Positions 54,290-63,151 of a stretch of DNA of 64,000 nt are shown in pieces. The stretch is from contig NZ_JAGIPZ010000004.1 of NCBI RefSeq assembly GCF_017814915.1, positions 1-64,000 on the forward strand, in the 5' to 3' direction. The DNA comes from Herbaspirillum sp. LeCh32-8. Its GTDB lineage: Bacteria; Pseudomonadota; Gammaproteobacteria; Burkholderiales; Burkholderiaceae_D. Below the pieces are notes generated by a model. It was given only the letters and a program-made list of their open reading frames with translations, was not told the DNA's origin and made no database searches. Position numbers and translations under genes: made by a program. Within the stretch, counting starts at the first letter, position 1. Each line of letters begins with the position of its first letter.

Positions 54290-55495
54290 ATGAGCTCAGT
54301 CAGTCGTTTCACGCGCCTCACCATGACCGTCGCAATCGCCGCCGCCCTGGCCGCTTGCGGACAAAAACCAGCTGCTCAGGGCGGCGCCATGCCGCCGTCG
54401 GAGGTATCCGTCGTCACCGTGACGCCGCAGCGCGTGGCCATCACCAATGAACTGCCGGGCCGTGTCGAAGCCTTCCGCGTGGCGCAAGTGCGCGCCCGCG
54501 TGGCCGGCATCGTGCAAAAGCGCGTCTTCAAGGAAGGCAGCGACGTCAAGGAAGGCCAGGTCCTCTACAAGATCGACCCGGCGCAATACAAGGCCACCTA
54601 CGACAGCGCGCAAGCCACGCTGGCCCGCGCCCAGGCCAACCTGACCCAGGCTTCGCTGAAGGCGCAGCGCTACAAACCGCTGGTGGAAGTCAACGCCGTT
54701 TCCAAGCAGGAATATGACGACGCCGTGGCCGCGCAAAAGCAAGCCGAAGCCGACGTCGCCTCGGGCAAGGCCGCGGTGCAGACCGCCGGCCTGAACCTGG
54801 GCTACGCCACCGTCACCTCGCCCATCTCCGGCCGTATCGGCCGCGCGCTGGTAACCGAGGGCGCACTGGTCGGCCAGGGCAGCGACGCTACCCAGCTGGC
54901 GCTGGTGCAGCAGCTCGACCCGGTCTACGTCAACGTGACCCAGTCCAGCGCCGACCTGCTCAAGCTGCAGACGGCCATGGCCGGCGGCCAGTTGAAGAGC
55001 GTGGGCGAGAACAAGGCGGCGGTCACGCTGGTCATGGAAAACGGCCAGAACTACCCGCTGCCGGGCAAGCTGCTGTTCTCCGACATCAGCGTGGATGAAG
55101 CCACCGGCTCGGTCTCGCTGCGCGCCGAATTCCCCAACCCCAAGCGCGTGCTGCTGCCGGGCACCTATGTGCGCACCAAGATCGAACAGGCGGTCGACGA
55201 GCAGGCGCTGGTGGTGCCGCAACAGGCCGTCATGCGTGACCCCAACGGCTCGTCCGTGTTCGTGGTCAATGCCGACAACAAGGTCGAACCGCGTTCGATC
55301 AAGACCGGCGCCGCCCGCGGCACCAACTGGCAGATCCTGGACGGCCTGAAGGACGGCGACCGCGTGATCGTGGAAGGCCTGCAGAAGGTCAAGCCGGGCG
55401 CACCGGTCAAGCCTGTTCAATGGAATCCCGCGGGCGCTCCCGCGCAAGGCCAGCCGGCCCAGCAAGGTGCAGGCGCCCAACCGAAAGCTAACTAA
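54290..55495 (+). CDS. acrA: RND efflux adaptor lipoprotein (AcrA/MexA-like)
   Basis: A 401-residue periplasmic adaptor lipoprotein: lipobox ALAAC with the lipidated Cys at 23, then lipoyl half-motifs, a long alpha-hairpin (about 95-170), a beta-barrel (TVTSPISGRIGRALVTEGALVG is the second lipoyl half) and a membrane-proximal domain. It docks the inner-membrane pump to the outer-membrane channel. The spacing to acrB is 11 bp. The C-terminal tail is Gln/Ala/Pro-rich. Regulated by the AcrR box upstream. Confidence 0.95.
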   Translation: MSSVSRFTRLTMTVAIAAALAACGQKPAAQGGAMPPSEVSVVTVTPQRVAITNELPGRVEAFRVAQVRARVAGIVQKRVFKEGSDVKEGQVLYKIDPAQYKATYDSAQATLARAQANLTQASLKAQRYKPLVEVNAVSKQEYDDAVAAQKQAEADVASGKAAVQTAGLNLGYATVTSPISGRIGRALVTEGALVGQGSDATQLALVQQLDPVYVNVTQSSADLLKLQTAMAGGQLKSVGENKAAVTLVMENGQNYPLPGKLLFSDISVDEATGSVSLRAEFPNPKRVLLPGTYVRTKIEQAVDEQALVVPQQAVMRDPNGSSVFVVNADNKVEPRSIKTGAARGTNWQILDGLKDGDRVIVEGLQKVKPGAPVKPVQWNPAGAPAQGQPAQQGAGAQPKAN

Positions 55496-55506
55496 GAGGC
55501 TGCCAG

Positions 55507-58500
55507 ATGGGAAAGTTTTTTATTGATCGCCCCGTTTTCGCGTGGGTGTTGGCCATCTTCATCATGTTGGCCGGGGCATTGGCGATCACCGGCTTGCCGG
55601 TGTCGCAGTACCCCAACATCGCGCCGCCGACCATCGTCGTGACGGCAACTTATCCGGGCGCGACCGCGCAGACCCTGGACGATTCGGTGACCAGCCTGAT
55701 CGAACAGGAAATGAACGGCGCCGACGGCCTGCAGTACATGGAGTCGCAAAGCCAGGCCAACGGCCAGGTGCAGATCACCGTGACCTTCTCGCCGGCCACC
55801 AACCCCGACCTGGCGGCGGTGGACGTGCAGAACCGCCTGAAGCGCGTGGAGGCCCGCCTGCCGGCGGCCGTCACGCAACAGGGCGTGCAGGTGGTGAAGT
55901 CGCGTTCCAACTTCCTGCTGTTCATCGGCCTGTCCTCGACCGACGGCAAGCTTGATCAGGTGGCGCTGGGCGACTACCTGTCGCGCAACGTCCTCAACGA
56001 AATCAAGCGCGTGCCGGGCGTGGGCCAGGCGCAGCTGTTCGGCACCGAACGCGCAATGCGCATCTGGATCGACCCGAACAAGCTGATCGGCCTGAACCTG
56101 ACGCCGGCCGACGTGACCTCAGCCATCACCGCGCAAAACGCGCTGGTGGCAGGCGGCACGCTGGGCGCGCTGCCCAGCCCCGGCTCGCAGCAGATCGCCG
56201 CCACCGTGGTGGTAAACGGCCAGCTGACCACGCCTGAGCAGTTCGGCGACATCGTGCTGCGCGCCAACGCGAACGGCTCGACCGTGCGCATGCGCGACGT
56301 GGCCCGCATCGAAGTCGGCGGCCAGACCTACGACACCTCGGGCCGCCTGGACGGCAAGCCGTCGTCGTTCATCGGCGTGCAGCTCTCGCCCACCGCCAAC
56401 GCGCTCGGCACTGCCACCGCCGTGCACAAGAAGATGGAAGAGCTGTCCAAGTACTTCCCCGCCGGCGTGAAGTACACCATCCCCTACGACACCTCCAAAT
56501 TCGTGAAGATCTCGATCGAGGAAGTGGTCAAGACCCTGATCGAAGCCATCGTGCTGGTGTTCCTGGTGATGTACCTGTTCCTGCAGAACATCCGCTACAC
56601 CATCATCCCGACGGTGGTGGTGCCGGTGGCCCTGCTGGGCACCTTCGCCACGCTGCTGGCGTTCGGCTTCTCGATCAACGTGCTGACCATGTTCGGCATG
56701 GTGCTGGCCATCGGTATCCTGGTTGACGATGCGATCGTGGTGGTGGAAAACGTCGAACGCATCATGAGCGAGGAAGGCCTGTCGCCGGCCGACGCCACCC
56801 GCAAGGCCATGGGCCAGATCTCGGGCGCGCTGATCGGCATCACGCTGGTGCTGATCGCGGTGTTCATCCCGATGGCCTTCTTCGGCGGCGCCGTGGGTGC
56901 GATCTATCGCCAGTTCTCGCTGTCGATGGTGGCGTCCATGGTGTTCTCGGTGCTGATGGCGTTCACGCTGACGCCGGCGCTGTGCGCCACCATCCTGAAG
57001 CCGGTCGAGAAGGGTCACCATCACGAGAAGAAGGGCTTCTTCGGCTGGTTCAACCGCAAGTTCAACACCACCGCCGCCGGCTACCAGGGCTTCATCGCCA
57101 AGATGCTGACCAAGGCCGGCCGCTACATGATCGTGTACGTGGCGATCGTGGGTTGCGTGGCCTTGCTGTACGCGCGCCTGCCGGCGTCCTTCCTGCCCAA
57201 CGAAGACCAGGGCTACATCATCACCAACGTGCAGCTGCCCCCGGGCGCAAGCACGGCGCGCACGACCGAGGTGGTGAAGAAGATCGAAGAGTATTACCTG
57301 AAGGATCCTGCAGTCGAACACGCCATTGCCGTGCTGGGCTTCTCGTTCTCGGGTAACGGCCAGAACGCCGCGCTGGTGTTCACGCCGCTCAAGGACTGGG
57401 CTGAACGCACCAAGGCGCAATCGGCCGACGCCATCGCCGGCAAGGCCTTCGGCGCCTTCTCGCAGATCAAGGACGCAATCGTGTTCCCGCTGAACCCGCC
57501 GCCGATCCCTGAACTGGGTAACGCCACCGGCTTCACCTTCCGTCTGCAGGATCGCGCCGGTCTGGGTCACGCGGCGCTGGTACAGGCCCGCAACCAGATC
57601 CTGGGCATGGCCGCGCAAAGCAAGGTGCTGGCCGGCGTGCGTCCGGAAGGCCTGGAAGACGCGCCGCAGCTGCAGCTGGACATCGACCGCGACAAGGCCA
57701 ACGCCCTGGGCGTGTCCTTCTCGTCGATCAACAGCGTGCTGTCGACCGCACTGGGTTCGTCGTACGTCAACGACTTCCCCAACCAGGGCCGCCAGCAGCG
57801 CGTGATCGTGCAGGCTGACGCCCAGCGTCGCCTGCAGCCGGAAGACCTGACCAACCTGTACGCCCGCAACACCAACGGCGGCATGGTGCCCTTCTCGGCC
57901 TTCGTGACCGCGAAGTGGATCAACGGCCCGGTGCAGCTGATTCGCTACAACGGCTATCCCGCGATGAAGATCGCCGGCGGCGCGGCTCCTGGTCGCAGCA
58001 CCGGCGAGGCGATGGCGGAAATGGAATCCTTCGTGGCCAAGCTGCCTGACGGCTTCGGCTTCGAATGGACCGGCCAGTCGCTGGAAGAAAAGACCTCCGG
58101 CAACCAGGCCCCGGCCCTGTACGCGCTGTCGCTGATTGCGGTGTTCCTGGTGCTGGCCGCGCTGTATGAAAGCACCTCGATCCCGCTGGCGGTGATGCTG
58201 GTGGTGCCGCTGGGTATCCTCGGCGCGCTGCTGGGCGTGACGCTGCGCTCCATGCCCAATGACGTGTACTTCAAGGTGGGCATGATCGCGGTGGTGGGTC
58301 TGTCGGCCAAGAACGCGATCCTGATCATCGAGTTCGCCAAGGACCTGCAGGCGCAAGGCATGGGCTTGATCGAAGCGACACTGGAAGCGGTGCACCTGCG
58401 CTTCCGCCCGATCATCATGACCTCGCTGGCCTTCATCCTCGGCGTGCTGCCGCTGGCCATCGCCTCCGGCGCCGGTTCGGCCAGCCAACGCGCCATCGGT

Positions 58501-58662
58501 ACCGGCGTGATGGGCGGCATGATCACGGCCACTGTGCTGGCGGTGTTCCTGGTGCCGATCTTCTTCGTGGTCGTGCGCAAGATCTTCAAGGGCAGCGAAC
58601 GCCAACGCAAGTTCGATGCGGATCACTCGCCCAAGATTAATGTGGAGAATAACAATGGCTAA
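55507..58662 (+). CDS. acrB: RND multidrug efflux pump (AcrB/MexB-like)
   Basis: A 1051-residue drug/proton antiporter of the HAE1 family, close to AcrB in length (1049). MGKFFIDRPVFAWVLAIFIMLAG is the usual N-terminus. The essential aspartates D407 and D408 are in GILVDDAIVVVENVER at exactly the AcrB positions, and the conserved lysine is in AKNAILIIEFAKD (near 935). The family's large periplasmic loops are complete. AAGAGG precedes the start. It overlaps the next gene by 8 bp, showing co-translation. Confidence 0.97.
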   Translation: MGKFFIDRPVFAWVLAIFIMLAGALAITGLPVSQYPNIAPPTIVVTATYPGATAQTLDDSVTSLIEQEMNGADGLQYMESQSQANGQVQITVTFSPATNPDLAAVDVQNRLKRVEARLPAAVTQQGVQVVKSRSNFLLFIGLSSTDGKLDQVALGDYLSRNVLNEIKRVPGVGQAQLFGTERAMRIWIDPNKLIGLNLTPADVTSAITAQNALVAGGTLGALPSPGSQQIAATVVVNGQLTTPEQFGDIVLRANANGSTVRMRDVARIEVGGQTYDTSGRLDGKPSSFIGVQLSPTANALGTATAVHKKMEELSKYFPAGVKYTIPYDTSKFVKISIEEVVKTLIEAIVLVFLVMYLFLQNIRYTIIPTVVVPVALLGTFATLLAFGFSINVLTMFGMVLAIGILVDDAIVVVENVERIMSEEGLSPADATRKAMGQISGALIGITLVLIAVFIPMAFFGGAVGAIYRQFSLSMVASMVFSVLMAFTLTPALCATILKPVEKGHHHEKKGFFGWFNRKFNTTAAGYQGFIAKMLTKAGRYMIVYVAIVGCVALLYARLPASFLPNEDQGYIITNVQLPPGASTARTTEVVKKIEEYYLKDPAVEHAIAVLGFSFSGNGQNAALVFTPLKDWAERTKAQSADAIAGKAFGAFSQIKDAIVFPLNPPPIPELGNATGFTFRLQDRAGLGHAALVQARNQILGMAAQSKVLAGVRPEGLEDAPQLQLDIDRDKANALGVSFSSINSVLSTALGSSYVNDFPNQGRQQRVIVQADAQRRLQPEDLTNLYARNTNGGMVPFSAFVTAKWINGPVQLIRYNGYPAMKIAGGAAPGRSTGEAMAEMESFVAKLPDGFGFEWTGQSLEEKTSGNQAPALYALSLIAVFLVLAALYESTSIPLAVMLVVPLGILGALLGVTLRSMPNDVYFKVGMIAVVGLSAKNAILIIEFAKDLQAQGMGLIEATLEAVHLRFRPIIMTSLAFILGVLPLAIASGAGSASQRAIGTGVMGGMITATVLAVFLVPIFFVVVRKIFKGSERQRKFDADHSPKINVENNNG

Positions 58663-60094
58663 ACTGTCGATGCCAAGACTGACGCAGCTGTGCGCAGTGC
58701 TGGCGGTCGCCGGCGTACTGGGGGGCTGCTCGCTGGCTCCCACTTATGAGCGCCCGCAGGCGCCGGTGGAAACCTCGTATCCGGCCAATGCCGAAGGCCG
58801 CGCCGAGCTGCAGGCCGTCAACCTGGGTTGGCGCCAGTTCTTCCCCGACCAGCGCCTGCAAGCGCTGATCGCGGCCGCGCTGGAAAACAACCGTGACCTG
58901 CGTACCGCCGCGCTGAACATCGAAGAAGCGCGCGCACAATACCAGATCACCCGCGCCGACCTGCTGCCCAACCTGAACGTCACCGGCAACGCCGCGCGGT
59001 CCCGTACCGCGGCCAGCCAGTCCCTGACCGGCCAGCCGTACATCAGCAACAGCTACCAGGTGGGCCTGGCGGTGCCGGCCTATGAACTGGACTTCTTCGG
59101 CCGCGTACGCAGCCTGAAGGACGCCGCGCTGGCCAGCTACCTGTCCACCGAGGAAGCGCAGAAGTCGGCGCAGATCAGCCTGGTGGCGCAGGTGGCGCAA
59201 GCCTACCTGTCCGAGCGTTCCTACGCCGAGCAGCTGCTGCTGGCCGAGCAGACCCTGAAGTCGCGCGAGGACAACATCCAGCTGGCGCAAAAGCGCCTGG
59301 ACGTCGGCGCCTCGTCGGCGCTGGACTTCCGCCTGACGCAAACCCTGGTGGAATCGGCGCGCGTGGCCAAGGCCCAGCTGGAACGCCAGCGCGCCCAGGC
59401 GGAAAACGCCCTGACGCTGCTGGTCGGCAAGAACGTCGGCGGCCTGCCGCCGGCGCAGCTGCTGTCGGATGAAAAGATCGTCACCGACATCCCGGCCGGC
59501 CTGCCCTCGGACCTGCTGACCAACCGCCCGGACATCCGCGCGGCCGAGCAGACCCTGATCGGCGCCAATGCCAACATCGGCGCCGCGCGCGCGGCCTTCT
59601 TCCCGAAGATCAGCCTGACCGGCAGCTTCGGCAGCGCCAGCAGCACGCTGGGCGGCCTGTTCGACTCCGGCTCGGGCGCCTGGAGCTTCGGCCCGCAGCT
59701 GTCCCTGCCGATCTTCGACTTCGGCCGCAACAGCGCCAACCTGGACCTGGCTGAAGTACGCAAGAACAAGGCCGTGGTGAGCTACGAGAAGACCATCCAG
59801 ACCGCCTTCCGCGAAGTGGCCGACGCCCTGGTCGCCCGCGGCAGCCTGGACGACCAGGTCAAGGCGCAGGAAGCCTTCCTGAACGCCCAGCAGGAACGCC
59901 TGAAGCTGACCGACCTGCGCTTCAAGAACGGCATCGCCTCGTCGCTGGACCAGCTCGATGCGCAACGCGACCTGTTCTCGGCCCAGCAGGCCCTGATCCA
60001 GGCGCGCCAGCTGCGTTTGAACAATGCCATTGACCTGTACAAGGCCCTGGGTGGCGGTTTGAACGAGAACTCGGCGAGCGTAGCGGCGAAGTAA
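58655..60094 (+). CDS. oprM: Outer-membrane efflux lipoprotein (OprM/NodT family)
   Basis: A 479-residue outer-membrane duct of the NodT/OprM type: lipobox GVLGGC with Cys25, then two OEP repeats with long helices (for example EEARAQYQITRADLLPNLNV) and strands. It completes the tripartite pump. The ATG at 58655 follows GGAGA and lies inside the last codons of acrB. It ends before a strong terminator. Confidence 0.95.
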   Translation: MAKLSMPRLTQLCAVLAVAGVLGGCSLAPTYERPQAPVETSYPANAEGRAELQAVNLGWRQFFPDQRLQALIAAALENNRDLRTAALNIEEARAQYQITRADLLPNLNVTGNAARSRTAASQSLTGQPYISNSYQVGLAVPAYELDFFGRVRSLKDAALASYLSTEEAQKSAQISLVAQVAQAYLSERSYAEQLLLAEQTLKSREDNIQLAQKRLDVGASSALDFRLTQTLVESARVAKAQLERQRAQAENALTLLVGKNVGGLPPAQLLSDEKIVTDIPAGLPSDLLTNRPDIRAAEQTLIGANANIGAARAAFFPKISLTGSFGSASSTLGGLFDSGSGAWSFGPQLSLPIFDFGRNSANLDLAEVRKNKAVVSYEKTIQTAFREVADALVARGSLDDQVKAQEAFLNAQQERLKLTDLRFKNGIASSLDQLDAQRDLFSAQQALIQARQLRLNNAIDLYKALGGGLNENSASVAAK

Positions 60095-60129
60095 CAGAGT
60101 CCTGTAGCAGCCGGCTGATGCCGGCACAA

Positions 60130-60167
60130 ACAAAAAGAGCAGGCCTTCCGGCCTGCTCTTTTTGTTT
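60130..60167. terminator. Bidirectional terminator of the efflux operon
   Basis: Stem AAAGAGCAGGCC/GGCCTGCTCTTT with loop TTCC, T5GT4 on the plus strand and an A-rich left flank giving U's on the minus strand. It ends acrAB-oprM and the gene ending at 60225. Confidence 0.93.
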
Positions 60168-60224
60168 TGGTGCCGCGCGCACGACGCCGCAATACCCCCC
60201 CACGCCGCGCTTCGCCCCTGATAT

Positions 60225-63041
60225 CTAGCGCGCGCCGCCCTTGCGAAGACGCTCAAGCTCCCAACCGGACGCCATGTATTCCAGATACATCGTCACGCCC
60301 AGCTTGCGAGACTCCTCAAACGCCTCGGACGCGCCCTTCTCGTCGCCTTTCGCCAGCCGGCGCTGGCCGACAAAGAACCAGGCCTCGGTCAAGGCCATAT
60401 CCTTGTCGTCGCCCTGCTTGCGTCCTGCCGCTTGCAGGATCTCATCTTCGCCCAGCGTACCCGCTACCAGGCCGAGCAGGGGCTTGGGCCAGGCCGCCGA
60501 CGCGCTGGCGTCGCGCGCCAGCGTCTGCAGTTCAGCCCCGGGCTGCTGCCCCAGTCTCAGCGACGCCAAGCCATGCCACAGCATGGGATAGGAGACGACC
60601 TCGGCTTTCCCCTGTCCTGCCGAGAAGGCTTGTGCAAAATCTGCCTGGGCCTCGCGATAGTTGCCGAGATAGAAACGCGAAATACCACGCGCCTGATATA
60701 CCGCGCCGTCGGTGGCGCCCAAAGCGAGTGCCCTCGTGTAGTCGGGAATGCTCTTGCCGAATTCGCCGTTATCGCGCTGCAAGTGACCACGACATTCCCA
60801 GGCACGGGCAGACGCCGGGCCTTGCTTGACCGCCTCTTCCGCGTCCGCTCTCCCCTTGGCCGCCGTTCCCAGATCCGCCCAGGTCTCTGCGCGACGGCAC
60901 AGCGCCTCGACCAGGTCATCGCCCTTGAGACGTCCGGATGCAATTGCGCGGTCATATCCGGCGATCTCTTCATGCAGACGCTTCTGGATCGAATCCTTCA
61001 GCGTCGGCTTGCCCAAACCCATGAAACCGGTGCGCTTGAGCGCCGCGCGCTCCACGCCGTCGCCCTGCGGCAGCAGGGTAGTGAGCTGCTGGATCTCGCG
61101 GGCTAGCTCAACCAGCTGTTCCGGCGCGGCGGATTCGGCCAGGGTGTCGATCGACACCTCGGTCTCCGAGACGTTACCCCTGAAATTGCGGCTGATGGAG
61201 TAGTCAAAAAATGCGTTGCGCAAACGCCTGTTGAACGGATCGCGTATTACCGATACCGCTGCCGGCCAGCGAATGCTGATCTTGTAACGCAAGCGATAGG
61301 GCGCCCTCGTGATCAATGCCGGGAACGGCCGCTTGAGATTCTGCGGCAGGCTGTACAGGCCGGTCAGATTGCCTGCCACAAATTTCACCACCCAGCCGTC
61401 GGGATACTCCTTGACCGGCTTGGGCAACCGGAAGCCTGCGGTCATGGTGTAGCGGTTGTTTGCCACATCATCGGACAGCGTCGGTGCGGCGGTCAGGTCT
61501 ATTCCTGGGTAACGTCGTTCGTAATTGCTCAGCGCAAATTTCCGGAGGCGTTCTTCCGACATCCGGCGCAGGTTCACCCGCATGAATTCGGCGTCACGTC
61601 CGGTCCAGCTCCAGATGGCATCCAATTTGCCGTCGGCATCGAAGGCCGGCAACTCCAGCTGCTCTTCCAACTGCATGGTGTTGCGCGCCAACGCGTCGCT
61701 CCAGTGCATCTCTTCCAGCTGCCGCGCATCATCCGATACCGGCAACACGGCGGCGCCTTCGGTCATGGTGCCCATCCTGGCCAGACTGCCTGCCTGGCCG
61801 GTCATCGTGGGATCAAGATAGTAGTCACGTCCATCCAGGCGCAGCCGCACCAGGATGTGGTCGAAGATCAGCGGGCCGGGCAAGAGCTTGGGAGCGATGC
61901 GGGGTTGTCTGATGGACGTCAGCACCGGCGTCGCGTCCAGCCCCATGGCGCGCAGCAAGGTGACCAGCAGATAGGTCTTGTCCTTGCAATCTCCAAAGCG
62001 GTCGCGCACCACATCGGCCGGAAGACGCGGTCGATGCGAGTTCTCACCGATGGAAACGGAGAAATAGCGCACTTCCTGCTGCACCCATTGCAGCACGGCT
62101 ATCGCTTTTTGCTCCGCCGTGGGCAGCCGGCTCCATCCGTCGACCAAGGGCTGCATAGCCGGGGGAACCTGCACCGGCGGGAACAGGCTGCTGGCCCAGC
62201 GTGCCACACTGTTCCAGCTTTCATGGCCGCTGAACTGCAACTGGCGGTAGGCGATGAAATCAGGCGGGATCCAGTTGTCGCCGTCCGGCGCCGTATAGCC
62301 GCGCTGGGAGAATTTCAGTTTGCGCCAGCCGCCGCTTTCCGTGGCCACCGGACGAATCTCGCTGCCGCCCGCATCGCCCAGCATCTTCCAGTCGACTCTC
62401 TGCTGCGCGGGGTGATTGAGCACAACGCTGCGCAGCTCCACCGGCCAAGGACTGTCCCAGCCGGCATCCTGCGCGTAGACGCCGGCGAAGACCGGGTTGG
62501 CGCCGTCGATGGAGTAGGTGTATTGCAGCGTGTCGCCCACACGCAGGTCGGTCACCAGCAGCACGGCATTGACGCTGCCGCTGTAGACGCCCTGCTCCAT
62601 CCCAAGCTCGCGCTGCAGGAAACGCACCTGCACGCTGGTGGTCTGATCCAGCACTTCCTTGCCGCGCAAAATCCGCAGGCTGTGCAAGTGCAGCTTCTGG
62701 TATTGCGGCACGAAATCGATCGCCAGCTGGCCGGCCCGCGCCACCTCGGTACTCTCGTTGATCTGTTCCGCACGGTTGACGTAGTAAGTCGGCGCATCGC
62801 CGGCGCGGAACTGGGTATCCCACAGGCGCAACACCAGCGGATCCTTGCGGGAAGTCGCGGGAATATCCATGTGCTCGACCCAGGCGGGCACCTTGTCGCC
62901 CCGGGAAAATGACTCGGCCGCCACCTGGATTTCCCGCACCGGGATATCGGGAGAAGAGACCGTCGTTTCCTGCGCCTGCACGGCCATGAAGAGACAACAC
63001 GAGAACAAGGCAGCAGCTGCCTTTGCCAGCAAAGACCCCAT
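60225..63041 (-). CDS. DUF3857 / transglutaminase-like / TPR protein
   Basis: A 938-residue exported protein: Sec signal (MGSLLAKAAAALFSCCLFMAVQA), a DUF3857 beta domain (about 60-260), a transglutaminase-like domain (about 280-420) and tetratricopeptide-like helices in the last third (about 690-930). The papain-like triad is apparent: Cys in RFGDCKDKTYLL (near residue 352), His in FDHILVRLRL, Asp in YYLDPTM. Relatives act in the envelope as peptidases or amide-forming enzymes, but the substrate is unknown. The start at 63041 follows GGGGAAA. The upstream neighbour in the same direction is waaA. Confidence 0.85.
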   Translation of the reverse strand: MGSLLAKAAAALFSCCLFMAVQAQETTVSSPDIPVREIQVAAESFSRGDKVPAWVEHMDIPATSRKDPLVLRLWDTQFRAGDAPTYYVNRAEQINESTEVARAGQLAIDFVPQYQKLHLHSLRILRGKEVLDQTTSVQVRFLQRELGMEQGVYSGSVNAVLLVTDLRVGDTLQYTYSIDGANPVFAGVYAQDAGWDSPWPVELRSVVLNHPAQQRVDWKMLGDAGGSEIRPVATESGGWRKLKFSQRGYTAPDGDNWIPPDFIAYRQLQFSGHESWNSVARWASSLFPPVQVPPAMQPLVDGWSRLPTAEQKAIAVLQWVQQEVRYFSVSIGENSHRPRLPADVVRDRFGDCKDKTYLLVTLLRAMGLDATPVLTSIRQPRIAPKLLPGPLIFDHILVRLRLDGRDYYLDPTMTGQAGSLARMGTMTEGAAVLPVSDDARQLEEMHWSDALARNTMQLEEQLELPAFDADGKLDAIWSWTGRDAEFMRVNLRRMSEERLRKFALSNYERRYPGIDLTAAPTLSDDVANNRYTMTAGFRLPKPVKEYPDGWVVKFVAGNLTGLYSLPQNLKRPFPALITRAPYRLRYKISIRWPAAVSVIRDPFNRRLRNAFFDYSISRNFRGNVSETEVSIDTLAESAAPEQLVELAREIQQLTTLLPQGDGVERAALKRTGFMGLGKPTLKDSIQKRLHEEIAGYDRAIASGRLKGDDLVEALCRRAETWADLGTAAKGRADAEEAVKQGPASARAWECRGHLQRDNGEFGKSIPDYTRALALGATDGAVYQARGISRFYLGNYREAQADFAQAFSAGQGKAEVVSYPMLWHGLASLRLGQQPGAELQTLARDASASAAWPKPLLGLVAGTLGEDEILQAAGRKQGDDKDMALTEAWFFVGQRRLAKGDEKGASEAFEESRKLGVTMYLEYMASGWELERLRKGGAR

Positions 63042-63151
63042 TGAATTTCCCCAGCGTTCGTTATGTGCGGAGCGATAATCGCCCGCAATCTGATCTTGTG
63101 GTGAAGCCGCGCCATTGTACGACGCGCCGCGCATGTCGGAGGAAACGCCGC

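Noticed and set aside
56119..58743. Long minus-strand frame opposite acrB
   Set aside because: Shadow frame; acrB has all key residues and correct length.
61704..62912. Long plus-strand frame opposite the transglutaminase gene
   Set aside because: Antisense to a protein with visible signal peptide and catalytic motifs. His/Gln/Arg-rich composition and no ribosome site.
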